DNA of 64,000 nt from positions 930,001 through 994,000 of the forward strand of contig JAGGDC010000001.1 of assembly GCA_020809425.1 (NCBI GenBank), given 5' to 3'. The position numbers and the translations under genes were made by a program. Source of the stretch: Candidatus Synoicihabitans palmerolidicus (GTDB lineage Bacteria > Verrucomicrobiota > Verrucomicrobiia > Opitutales > Opitutaceae). Below, in pieces: positions 8,382 to 17,994 of the stretch. The stretch's first letter is position 1. Every line of letters starts with the position of its first letter. The notes beneath the pieces were generated by a model. It was not told the origin of the DNA. It saw only the letters and a program-made list of their open reading frames with translations, and made no database searches.

Positions 8382-10553
8382 TTAGCGCAGGAACGCTTCG
8401 TGCAGACCGCCGTCAACGGTGATGACCTGCCCGATGGTTTTGCTGAGCCGTTGACTGACCAGCAGGAAGTAGGCTTCCTGCTTGGTCGGCTGGGGTGATC
8501 GGCGTAGCATTGGGCCAACTTGCTGACCAGAGATTAGGTCGCTTCGTCGTCGGTGTAAGGGATGTTGTATTTGGCGAGCGAACCGATGACGCGAGCGCGG
8601 GGGAACATGGCGGATCCCTTCACGACCATGGCCGGAGCGACGCCATTGACGCGGACCAACGGGGCGAGTTCGCGCACCAAGTGGTTGGCGGCGGCTTTGG
8701 ACGTATCGTAGGCGACGGACCCTTTTTTGGCCACGGCGGCGTTGGCCGAAGTGGTGAGGACGAGGTTTCCGCGCAGGCCTTGTTCGCGCAAGTTTTGGCG
8801 GATTCGTCGGCGACGAAGTAGCTGCCGGCGACATTGATGCCAAAGGTCAGAGCCCACTTATCGTCGGAGATGTGTCCGGACACATCGCTTGTCGGGGATG
8901 TGTCCGGACACATCGCTTGGCACGAAAATGCCCGCGGTGACACAGATATTATCGAAGTCACCGTAGACGAGGGCGACTTGATCGAGCATGGCACGGATGC
9001 TAGCATGGTCGGTGATGTTGGCAGCCAGGCCGACGGCGAGACCGCAACCGGCCACACCGATACCAACCCCGTACTGGTCAGTGATTTCCTTGACGGTGGC
9101 TTCAGCGGCGGCGGGGTTGAGGTCGACGCAAACGACGTGGGCGCCATCTTTGACGAGACGGAGGACGGTTTCCTTGCCGATGCCGGAGCCGGCGCCGATC
9201 ACGACGGCGATTTGGCGGTCGAGTTCCTTTTCGGCGGGCATACGCTGCAACTTGGCCTCTTCGAGCAACCAGTATTCGATGTCGAATGCCTCTTGTTGCG
9301 GGAGGGACATGTAGCTGTCGATCGCTTCGGCGCTGCGCATGACCTCGACGGCGCAGTTGTAGAATTCAGCGGTGACGCGGGACTCGGATTTGTTCTTGCC
9401 CCAAGCGATCATGCCGAGACCTGGAATCAACACCACGGTGGGGTTGGGATCGCGCTGGGCGGGGGAGTTGGCGTGTTTGCAGGAGGCGTCATAAGCGGCG
9501 TAGTCCTGGCAGTATTGGGCGCGACCATCGGCGAGTTTGGACTTGAGGGCCGCGACATCCTCGCTCGACGGATCCCAATTCATGTAGAGGGGTTTGATGT
9601 TGGTGCGCAGGAAGTGATCCGGGCAGGACGTACCCAGTTCGGCGAGACGGGAAGCGTCGACGGAGTTAACGAAGCGCAGGATCTTGGCGTCGTCCTGCAC
9701 GGTTCCGATGAAGCGTGTGAACTGGCTGACCTGACCGCGCAGCCAAGGCAGGATGGCGGAGAGGGTGGCGTGGCGAGCGGGCTCTGGAAGCGTCTGATAT
9801 TTTTGCCAACCGAACGCGGTGGCGTCACCGCCCTTGGCCTCATATTTGGCGTCGATGTACGTGGCCGCGGTCTCGATGAAATCGAGGGTGAGAGTGTAGC
9901 AGATTTTCTCATCGTCGTCCCACGAAATGAAGCCATGTTGACCCATCATGATGGCCTTCACGTCGGGTTGTTGCCGGGAGATCTCCTGCATGGCGAGACC
10001 CAGCTCAAAGCCCGGACGCATCCAAGGCACGTAGGCCATGGTACCGCCGAAGATTTCCTGAGTGAGTGCTTCGCAACGGGCACTCGCAGCGATGGCGATA
10101 ATGGCATTGGGGGTGCATGTGATCAACGTGTTTGCCCGGCAGGAAGCTGTGCAAAGGCGTGTCGATGGACGATGCGCGCGGATTGAGGTTGTAGGTGGTA
10201 TGGGAATACATGCCCACCATTTCGTCCTCGGCAGCGGACTTCAGGTCCGGGGCGGACTTTGCAGCGTAGACTTTTTGCAGGGCGATGAGCTTGTCCTGAT
10301 AGAGCGATGAGAAATTGGCGCGTTTGCTGGTGCGAAGATCGCCGCCAGAGCCCTTGATCTACAGGACTTCCACCGGTTCGCCGGTGAGGGGGTCGGTTTC
10401 GACGATTTTAGAGGAGGTGTTGCCGCCTCCGGTGTTGGTGATGCGTTGGTCGCTACCGAGAAGGTTGGAGCGGTAGACCAAGCGGTTGACAGGATCGAGG
10501 GAAGCCGCTTTCGCGTCATCCCAGTCGTAAGTTACGTGGGTGTAGGTGGACAT
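8382..10553 (-). pseudogene. Bifunctional rhamnulose-1-phosphate aldolase / short-chain dehydrogenase, heavily broken
   Basis: About 700 codons: an N-terminal class II aldolase-like domain (residues 1-430, with STYTHVTYDWDDAKAAS and SNLLGSDQRITNTGGGNTSS) fused to a short-chain dehydrogenase with the glycine motif VVIGAGSGIGKETV and active-site AYDTSKAA. Lesions: a TAG at 10361-10359 replacing the conserved Trp in EVL*IKGSGGD, a shift near 10125, a 28-bp tandem duplication at 8863-8918, a shift near 8790, a TAA near 8536 and a shift near 8500. It would make lactaldehyde from L-rhamnulose-1-phosphate and oxidise or reduce a C3 aldehyde. It lies 42 bases after deoR and is probably cotranscribed. 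Confidence 0.9.
8863..8918. repeat. 28-bp tandem duplication centred on an 18-bp palindrome
   Basis: Two adjacent 28-bp units (8863-8890 and 8891-8918) differ at one base. Each holds the perfect palindrome GATGTGTCCGGACACATC. Deleting one unit restores the coding frame through VPSDVSGHISDDKWALTFG, so the single copy is the ancestral coding sequence and the duplication causes the frameshift. Confidence 0.93.
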
Positions 10554-10594
10554 GATTGGGAAAAGAAAAAGAGGGAGAGTCGGGTGAACGTGGT

Positions 10595-11377
10595 TTAACG
10601 CGCATGGTGCCGACGATCGGCAGGGAGATTGATGCCGGCGGTGGAAAGTTCGTCGGCTTTGGCATCGGAAATGAGGTGAAATGAATCCAGCCAAGTGGTA
10701 ACGGGAAACGGGGTGGACCGGCCGAGTTTGGTCGCATCGAGACCAAAGAGAACGAGAGGGGCGCGAGCGATGACGGCGTTTTGAAATGTGGCGATTGCCG
10801 CGTGGGAGTTGGAAAGTCCGGAGGCATCCATGCCTTCACCGCCCAGCACAGCGGCGTCGAATTTCCAACCATCGAGGGCCCGCAGGGACTCGGACCCGAG
10901 CAGGACGGCTTGCCGGTGGAGAAAAGTTCCACCGATCACGTGAAGTTCCACGCCCGCGGCTCCGCCGAGCACGGTGGCGATGGCCAAACTGTTGGTGACC
11001 ACCACCAGTTCACGGGCGTGGTCGGATGACACGAGGCGACGGGCAACGGCTTGGACGGTGGTCCCCGCGTCGAGAAAGAGGGTGCCGCGAGTCGGCAAGC
11101 GCCGAACGATAGCGGCGGCGATGCGGGTCTTGGCGGAGCGGGCGCGAGTGGAGCGTTCGCCATGAGAGGCGAAGTTGGTATTGTAGTTGGCCAGGGCGCC
11201 GCCGCGGGTGCGAGTGATCTGGCCGTCTGCGGCGATGGCGGCCAGGTCCCGTCGTGCGGTGGCGGGGGAGATGTTGAGGCGGTGGCAGATCTAGGCGACA
11301 GGCAGAAAGCCGTCGGTGCGGATCAGGTTACGCAGGGAGGCGCGACGTGTCTCAATGATATGGAGGGGGACTCGCAT
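10595..11377 (-). pseudogene. DeoR-family repressor of the BMC locus, in-frame TAG in the DNA-binding domain
   Basis: A 260-codon DeoR-type regulator: N-terminal winged helix (RRASLRNLIRTDGFLPVA*I, then CHRLNISPATARRDLAAIAA) and a C-terminal sugar-phosphate sensor domain (LFLDAGTTVQAVARRL, VVTNSLAIA, LGGEGMDASGLSNSHAA). The frame is otherwise perfect, but codon 29 is TAG (11293-11291) immediately before the recognition helix. An internal start could give only the sensor domain, which cannot bind DNA. DeoR repressors typically respond to phosphorylated sugars, fitting a rhamnose/fucose pathway. Loss would derepress the locus if the inverted repeats are its operators. Confidence 0.9.
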
Positions 11378-11398
11378 GGGAAGCCGACGGATTTCCTG

Positions 11399-11424
11399 TT
11401 ATATGATCGAAGTCAATCATATAA
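11399..11424. promoter_or_regulatory. Predicted operator upstream of deoR-rhaD
   Basis: A perfect 9-bp inverted repeat, TTATATGAT (11399-11407) and ATCATATAA (11416-11424) with an 8-base spacer, 22 bases upstream of the deoR start. The same half-sites recur upstream of pduL. Likely an autoregulatory DeoR site. Confidence 0.78.
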
Positions 11425-11564
11425 AAGTTACGAGTTGGGTACGACACGTCGAAAGTGAGATCGGCCTAGAGAGAGCGCGGACCTACTGAACGGCGAAGGC
11501 CAAGGCGAGACGGCGAACAGCGGAGAGGAGGGCCGAGATTTACGTGATGGGGGCAGCGGAGCAC

Positions 11565-11591
11565 AAAAAAACCGCCACTAGGAGGGCGGTG
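11565..11591 (-). terminator. Terminator downstream of tRNA-Phe
   Basis: Stem ACCGCC (11571-11576) paired with GGCGGT (11586-11591), read on the minus strand with a following tract of seven T. A second strong hairpin, arms CCTCCCG and CGGGAGG with an inner CGAAT/ATTCG pair (11599-11628), lies between it and the tRNA 3' end and may aid processing. Confidence 0.8.
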
Positions 11592-11627
11592 GGTCGGCCT
11601 CCCGGGCGAATGAATATTCGCGGGAGG

Positions 11628-11703
11628 TGGTGGCGAGACCCGGATTCGAACCGGGGACACGCGCATTTTCAGTGCGCTGCTCTACCAACTGAGCTATCTC
11701 GCC
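11628..11703 (-). tRNA. tRNA-Phe (anticodon GAA)
   Basis: A complete cloverleaf on the minus strand: acceptor GGCGAGA paired with TCTCGCC, D-stem GCTC/GAGC, anticodon stem GCGCA/TGCGC around loop CTGAAAA (anticodon GAA), T-arm with GGTTCGAAT, and an encoded CCA. All stems pair, so it appears functional. Confidence 0.97.
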
Positions 11704-11819
11704 GTCAGAGGGAAGGGGGGGAGAGGAAGCGTTCGGCGCGGTGTCGTCAATAGGTTTTTATCGTGGGATGAAACTCTGTTGATCAAGGGATGCGCTGGGT
11801 CTCAGGGAGGGAGGCGGTG

Positions 11820-14285
11820 CTACTTGAGCAAATCGCGGAGATCAGCGAGTTCGAGTTTGGCGGCGACGTCGTCGCTGGCGTCGAATACATCGGCGAGCAA
11901 GGAGCGTTTGGCCGCTTGTAATCCGAGGACCTTTTCTTCGACCGTGCCGCTGCATATCAGCTTGTAACTGGTGACGACCCGATCCTGACCGATACGGTGG
12001 GCGCGATCGGTGGCTTGAGCCTCGACCGCGGGGTTCCACCAAGGGTCGAAGTGAATGACGGTATCGGCTCCGGTGAGGTTGAGCCCGGTGCCGCCGGCTT
12101 TGAGCGACAGAAGAAATACGGGGATGGAGGAGTCGGACTGAAAGGCATCCACGGCGGCCTGGCGGGCTTTGGGGGACATGGCGCCATCGAGGTAGGCGTA
12201 GGGCACTTCAGCGGATGCGAGCTCGGTTTTGAGTAAGGCCAGAAGTGACGTGAATTGAGAGAAGACCAGCACGCGGTGACCCTCGTCGACGATTTCGCCC
12301 ACAAGTTCACGAAAAGCGGCGAGTTTGGACGACCACTCGGGCGGAGCGGCGGCCCGCACGAGCCGAGGGTCGCAGCAGGTCTGGCGCAGACGCAGCAGCT
12401 GGGTAAGCGTGGCCATGCGGAGGGAGTTTTGGGAGGCGCCACCGGCCTCCATGTAGAAGAGGGCGCGTTCGCTGTCCTGCTGCGTTTGTTGGTAGAGCGC
12501 GGATTGATCGGCGGTAAGGTCGCAGTAAATGATCTGTTCGATCTTGGCCGGGAGTTCAGGCGCCACGGCGAGTTTGGTGCGCCTCAGGATGTAGGGGGCG
12601 GTTTGAGAGCGCAGGCGGTCGTCGTGCCAGCGGCGGTCGTCGGCGCGCAAGCCCGTCGGCACAGGTTTGAGGAAACCCGGGAGGAGGAACTCGAACAAGG
12701 ATCGCAGATCGTCGAGGGAATTCTCCAGCGGGGTGCCGGTGAGGAGGAAGCGACTGTCGGCGTCGAGGGCACGCAGAGCCTTGGCGTTGCGCGTGCGCCG
12801 GTTCTTGATGTGTTGGGCCTCGTCGGCGATGATGCTACGGAAACGGGTGCCGGCGAACAGTGCACGGTCATTGGCCAAAGTCGCGTAGGCCGTCAGGATG
12901 AGATCGTATTGAGCGATGGCCTCGGGGGAACCCAGCCGAGAAGCGCCGTGGTGGGCAAAGACGCGTAGTTGAGGGGTGAAGCGGACAGATTCGCGCCGCC
13001 AGTTTTCGACGAGAGAGGCGGGCGCGATGACCAGGATGGGACGAGCATGAAGGGTCTCAACACCAGAACGGTTGCGGCCCGAGCTACGTTGAGGCGCGGC
13101 TGGATTCAGGAGGACGGCGGCGAGAGCCAGAGCCTGGAGCGTCTTACCCAGTCCCATTTCGTCGGCGAGGATGCCACCGAGTTCGTGCCGGTGGAGATGG
13201 TGAAGCCAGGCGACACCGAGCTGTTGGTAGGGTCGGAGAAGCGTTTGCAGCGAGGAGGGGAGAGGGGCGGGCTGCAGGGTGGAGAGATCGCGAAGGGCGT
13301 TGCTGCGGGCGCGCCAAGTCTTGGGTGGTTGAAACCCAGGGGCGATGGCTTCGAGCAAGTCGTCGATTTCGGCTGCGCGGGAAGATGGGATGCGGTGAGT
13401 TTGACGCGCCCCACCGAGGGCGGTGGGGTCGCCGGCAATGGCACTTTGGACGGCACCGACCTGACGAGTGCGCTCCTGATCGATGAGGAAGATTTTGGAA
13501 TCCACCTCGACGTAACCGCGACCACTGGTGAGGGCGGAAGTCAGGGCGGCGGGCGGGGATTCACCGGCGCGGAGCCCGATGGTGACATCAAAACCGTCGC
13601 TGGATTCAGAGATACTGGCTGAAATGTCGACCAGCTCGATGTGGGCGGTGTTACGTTGGAAGTTGGTGGTGAAATCGGCGTGGAACTCGTCCTCCAAGGC
13701 GCTGAGATGGCGGGCAAGGAAGCTGAGAGTTTTGTGGCGATCACGCAGCCACCATTTACGATTTGAAGGCTCCAAGTGAAAGCCGTGCTCCTTGATCAAA
13801 TCGAGGGCCGCCGAGTAGCCGTGGGAATCGCGAGATGGCAGCGAAATAGCGAGGTATTGAGACGATCCGTCGACCACCATGGGAGTGATGTGGCGATCGA
13901 CGGCCGGGCGGCGTCTTTCGATGGACGGACGAGGAGCGGAAGAGGCGGGAGAGTCGGAGGGACGAGGGGTGACCGGTTCCGGGGCGCCGAGATGCTCAGA
14001 AACGCCCCGCAGGAGCGGGCCGACCCAAAGCAGGGATTGTTGCGGGGCATTAACGAAGGCGAAGCATGGTTGTCCGCGCAGCAAGGTGACCAGTTCCCGC
14101 ATTTGGAGACGGTTGAGCTGGAAAAAGAGGATGGGCGCGGGGTTGGCGCCGAAGCGTTGCAAAGCGGCCAGCGCAGGAAGGACTTCGGGGGATGGAGGGC
14201 GGCTCAGATCCACCTCGACCTTAAGTGCGATGGCGTCGCGAGGGGCGGACTTGGCGAGGTTGGGAGGCAGCAGGAGTCGAAGCAT
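11820..14285 (-). CDS. SNF2/RapA-type DEAD-like helicase (SWI2/SNF2 ATPase)
   Basis: An intact 821-residue SNF2-family ATPase. The N-terminal 330 residues are a variable region. The helicase core begins at LRPYQQLGVAWLHHL, with Walker A DEMGLGKT near residue 380, a Walker B variant DEAQ (normally DEAH) near 487, LLTGTPLENSLDDL, and motif VI QATDRAHRIGQ near 760 followed by the usual VEEKVLGLQAAKRSL tail. These proteins remodel protein-nucleic acid complexes; the bacterial substrate is generally unknown. No lesion in 2.5 kb, unlike its neighbours. Confidence 0.93.
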   Translation of the reverse strand: MLRLLLPPNLAKSAPRDAIALKVEVDLSRPPSPEVLPALAALQRFGANPAPILFFQLNRLQMRELVTLLRGQPCFAFVNAPQQSLLWVGPLLRGVSEHLGAPEPVTPRPSDSPASSAPRPSIERRRPAVDRHITPMVVDGSSQYLAISLPSRDSHGYSAALDLIKEHGFHLEPSNRKWWLRDRHKTLSFLARHLSALEDEFHADFTTNFQRNTAHIELVDISASISESSDGFDVTIGLRAGESPPAALTSALTSGRGYVEVDSKIFLIDQERTRQVGAVQSAIAGDPTALGGARQTHRIPSSRAAEIDDLLEAIAPGFQPPKTWRARSNALRDLSTLQPAPLPSSLQTLLRPYQQLGVAWLHHLHRHELGGILADEMGLGKTLQALALAAVLLNPAAPQRSSGRNRSGVETLHARPILVIAPASLVENWRRESVRFTPQLRVFAHHGASRLGSPEAIAQYDLILTAYATLANDRALFAGTRFRSIIADEAQHIKNRRTRNAKALRALDADSRFLLTGTPLENSLDDLRSLFEFLLPGFLKPVPTGLRADDRRWHDDRLRSQTAPYILRRTKLAVAPELPAKIEQIIYCDLTADQSALYQQTQQDSERALFYMEAGGASQNSLRMATLTQLLRLRQTCCDPRLVRAAAPPEWSSKLAAFRELVGEIVDEGHRVLVFSQFTSLLALLKTELASAEVPYAYLDGAMSPKARQAAVDAFQSDSSIPVFLLSLKAGGTGLNLTGADTVIHFDPWWNPAVEAQATDRAHRIGQDRVVTSYKLICSGTVEEKVLGLQAAKRSLLADVFDASDDVAAKLELADLRDLLK

Positions 14286-14420
14286 GGATGGCGAAGAGTT
14301 CGTTAAAAACAGGAAGGCTGAAATGATAAAAAGTCGAAATCGGGCGGAGCGATGGGCGCTCAGTTCAATGAAAAAGAAAGATTAGGAATAGGGCAGAGGC
14401 TCGTAGTCTCCCAAGCTGTG

Positions 14421-14831
14421 ATGAGTCACGATGTCTTTACCCAGCTGGTAGATGCGCACTACACGCCGCTCTATCGCTTTGCCCTCAGCCTGGCCCGGCG
14501 AGAGGCGGATGCGTGTGACTTGGTGCAGCAGACTTTTTTTATTTGGGCCAAGAGCGGGCATCAGTTGAGGGAGACCGGAAAGGCGAAGACCTGGTTGTTC
14601 ACGACGCTCTATCAGGAGTTTTTGCGAGGACGGAGGCGGGATCTCCGTTCACAGGCGATTGAAGATCTGCCGCCGTCGGCGCAGGACGTGCCGATCGGCA
14701 CGGTGATGTCGAGGCTTTCGCGGGGGAAAGTTCAGTTGCGCAAGTTAATCGCGCGCAAAGAGGCGTCGCAGAGTGGCGCAGGCGGAGGGGTAGTGAAATT
14801 TCCAAAAATGAAGCAAGGAGGGGGGGAACCC
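14421..14831 (+). pseudogene. ECF RNA polymerase sigma factor with internal deletion, fused to the anti-sigma ORF
   Basis: Begins MSHDVFTQLVDAHYTPLYRF; an intact region 2 follows (ACDLVQQTFFIWAKSG, KTWLFTTLYQEFLRGRRRD). The frame then jumps from AIEDLPPSAQD directly to VPIGTVMSRLSRGKVQLRKL, the end of region 4. The linker and first half of the region-4 helix-turn-helix, about 45-50 residues, are missing in frame. The gene has no stop and reads into the anti-sigma factor. One G fewer in the seven-G run just upstream would end the sigma factor at an ATGA overlap. As read, it could bind core polymerase but not a -35 element. Confidence 0.82.
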
Positions 14832-15596
14832 ATGACTAACGAAGAAGCTAAATTTATGCTCCAAGGTTATCGCCCCAACGGGGATGACGCCAAAAATGAA
14901 GCCTTTGCCGAGGCATTGTCGCAGGCGAATCGAGACCCAAGTTTGAGAGAGTGGTTTGAACACGAGCAGGCGTTTGACCAAGTGATCGCAGGGAAACTCC
15001 GCGGAATTGCCGCGCCGGATGGACTGCGGGAATCGATTCTGGCGGGAACGAAGCTCAGTTCGACACGCCCGATGTCGTGGTGGCGGAATCCATGGATGAT
15101 GGGCAGCATGGCCGCAGCCGCAGCGGTGGCGCTAGTGGCGACGGTATTTTGGGCACCGACCAAGGAGGCGCAGGTGGCGGGTTCGACGGGACTGGGAGCT
15201 GAATTGATTTTACAGACCGCGTTGGCGGAGTTTCATGGCGATCATCCCATAGGGTTGCACGCGAATGATTTGGGTAATTTTGGCGCGTGGCTGGAAGCTT
15301 CGAGCACTCATTTGAGTCGCGGAGTGATGCCGGTGACGGTTTCGGAGTTACGTCAAGATGGGTGCCGTTCGGTCGAGTTGGCAGGACTCGAGATGTTTGA
15401 GATCTGTTTCCAACGGGATGGCAATTGGTATCACGTTTATCTTTCGCCGAGGGATGGGTTTGCGCCGGAGTCGGTGCATGAGGAACCCATGTTCCATGAG
15501 CAGGGCGAGTTCGTGGCGGCCACTTGGGCTGATGCAGCGTATGTCTATCTGGTTTCCGGCGCTGCAGGGGTGGAGTCGCTGCGTGAGATTCTGTAA
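14832..15596 (+). CDS. Membrane-anchored anti-sigma factor-like protein
   Basis: 254 residues from MTNEEAKFMLQGYRPNGDDA, the N-terminus typical of Opitutaceae anti-sigma partners encoded after ECF factors. One transmembrane helix lies at about residues 80-100 (PWMMGSMAAAAAVALVATVF), with a periplasmic domain of about 150 residues. The reading frame is clean. It is now continuous with the upstream sigma factor because the natural stop is out of frame. No zinc-finger HxxxCxxC motif is visible. If translation can still start at its own ATG the protein would be normal. Confidence 0.7.
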   Translation: MTNEEAKFMLQGYRPNGDDAKNEAFAEALSQANRDPSLREWFEHEQAFDQVIAGKLRGIAAPDGLRESILAGTKLSSTRPMSWWRNPWMMGSMAAAAAVALVATVFWAPTKEAQVAGSTGLGAELILQTALAEFHGDHPIGLHANDLGNFGAWLEASSTHLSRGVMPVTVSELRQDGCRSVELAGLEMFEICFQRDGNWYHVYLSPRDGFAPESVHEEPMFHEQGEFVAATWADAAYVYLVSGAAGVESLREIL

Positions 15597-15599
15597 GAC

Positions 15600-17852
15600 A
15601 TGAGTTTCGTGAGCAGGTATTTGGACTGGCTGCATTTGCGGTGGCCTGCCGGTCGAGTGGAAAAACTGCCGGAGGTGAATGCCGATGGCACAACCGCAGT
15701 AGCGGGCGGGCGTGTCGTGGGAGATGTGACCGGAGTGCCCTTGTTGAAGTTTGCGGCAGACACGGGGGCGAAGGCGGCGGCGGTGGTGGTGGCGGAATTG
15801 GGCAATGATCACGGTGGGGACCAGGGGCCGGTGGATCTGGCGGAGGTGTGGCGGGATTGGCTGCGGCGTTGGAAGCGAAGCGATTGGGACTGCGATTCGT
15901 GGTGTTTGAGGCCAGCCAGCCCTTTGCGACGATTGTCAATTTCCCCAAGGGTAAGCCGATCTATACTTATCCCACAGATCTGAAACCGGCGGGAGATTTT
16001 TCACTGCAAGCGGCAGTGAAGGAGGATGTGGTGGCGGAGCTGGAGACCCAGCGCATAGCGGCGGGGATCGAGCCCAAGCAGGTCCGAATCGAGCAACTGG
16101 AACGCAAGGGGGATTTGATATGATTGCACCAGCCGGGTGGAGCGCCGTTTCGAGCGCGGCGAGTCATCGTCGCGATCGGCCGCAGTGGAAATCATCGAAA
16201 ACTGGGCGTGCCCGGGGAGACGCGTGAAAAGGTATCGAATCGACTGCATGACCCGGCTGAGTTTGCGGGTAAACGTGTGTTGGTGGTGGGCGGCGGTGAT
16301 TCTGCATTGGAAGCAGCCGTGGCATTGGATGAGGCGGGCGCGACGGTGACGTTGAGTTAGCGGGGGACGGCGTTTTCTCGAGCCAAAGCGGAAAATGTGG
16401 ACGCTTTGCAGACCAGCGGAATGACGGCGTTGATGGGCTCCATGGTGGAGCAAATCGAGGAGGCGGACGTGCGGCTTAAGACCGGGTCTGGTCAGACTAC
16501 ACTACCGAATGACGCGGTCTTTACTCTAATCGGACGAGAAGCGCCGTTGGATTTTTTCCGGCGCAGTGGGATTCCGATTCAAGGCGAAACTAAGTGGTGG
16601 GGCTGGATAGGCGTGACTGCGCTGGTTTTGTTTTGCACGTTCGTTTATACGTGGAAGAGCGGCGGTCCGACGGAGGGATGGATTGATCCGGCAGGGTTGG
16701 CGGCTGAATGGCAGGAACAGCGAGAGGATCGCACGACTTTGCTCGGCACGATCGCGGTCTCGATGAATTCACGGTCATTTGATTATACACTGCTCTACAG
16801 CTCATTGATCCTCGGGTTTGGCATCGACTGGATGCGCCGGCGGCGCACGCCGTATGTGTGGCGCCAGACGATGGCGTTGATGTTGGTACAATGGCTGCCC
16901 CTGTTTGTGTTGCCGGAGATTGTTCTGCCCTGGGCGGGTTACAATGGAGCTTTTTCCGGAGGTGGAGCAGGGGATGCGTTGTTTGAGAAATATGTCTCGC
17001 CGGAAGCGTATGCGGTGGAGCTGTGGCCGGAGAATGGTCATCCGCGGGCGTATTGGCGGGCGTACGGGTTCATCCTAGCGTGGCCCCTGAACGTGTATAA
17101 TGTGTTCAATGGTGCCCCCCATTGGTGGTGGATCGGGATTGGATTCGGGCAGACGTTCATTCTGATACCGTGGATGGTGTATCGATGGGGCAAGGGGGGC
17201 TTATTGCGGCTGGATCTGTTCTTGTGGAGCGTTGGCGGAAACCATGGGGGATCGGCATCGGCACAAGATGCCGCATGGACCCGGTTGGAATAAAGTGAAC
17301 GTCATCGGCCAGGTGTTCTTGGCGGCCGCGTTTGCGTTGCTGGCGATTCGCGTGGTCGGTTGGGTGCTGCCCGGGTCGTGGTTCGATCAGAGTTTCAATT
17401 GATTGCTCGAGGGTAAGTCGGGTGGGGAGAAGGCGGCGGGGTGGTTCCTGAGTTACAAATGGTTTGTGGACGTGCTGTTTGGGGGGATCATTGGCGTCGG
17501 GTGTTACTTCAAGTATTCCGGCCGCGTGTGGGGTCGGGTTGCGTGTCCGTTGGCGGCGTTGATGCACATTTACGCGCGGTTTTCGCAGTTTCGGATTTTT
17601 GCAGACAAGAAAAAGTGCATCTCGTGCAATGTGTGCACGTCGGTCTGCCACCAAGGCATCGATGTCATGGCGTTTGCCAATCGTGGGTTGTCCATGGAGG
17701 ACCCGCAATGCGTGCGGTGTTCGGCGTGTGTGCAGAGTTGCCCGACCGGTGTGTTGAGTTTCGGACGGCTGTTGAAAGAGGGTAAGCCCTTGTTTGACGA
17801 TTTGCCGGCATCGCCCGTGCAGATGCAAGAAGCGCTTAAGAACGCGCGGTAG
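15600..17852 (+). pseudogene. Flavin/NAD(P)-binding oxidoreductase fused to a NapH-like membrane iron-sulfur domain, broken
   Basis: A long fusion, about 740 codons when repaired. The N-terminal half has two dinucleotide-binding folds (GGGVAGLAAALEAKRLGL and RVLVVGGGDSALEAAVALDE), as in thioredoxin-reductase-like enzymes. The second half has several membrane helices, a CGWICSCGAL segment of NapH/NosR type and a soluble double ferredoxin domain (CISCNVCTSVCHQG, CVRCSACVQSCPTG). Lesions: a shift near 15840, TGA at 16121, TAG at 16358, a shift between 17200 and 17290 and TGA at 17400. A role in moving electrons between a pyridine nucleotide and a membrane carrier is inferred from domains only. 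It starts 3 bases after the anti-sigma stop. Confidence 0.8.
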
Positions 17853-17994
17853 TGCCCTCGCGGGGAGGGCAGGTCTGTACGGTTGGTCGGATTTAGGCGG
17901 TGGTCAGGCGGGGTGCGAGGCGCAGGGAATGTTTAAATAGTGGCAGATTTCACTTCTGCCCGGGTACCAGCGTGCTAGCGTGCCGGTTTTCTGC

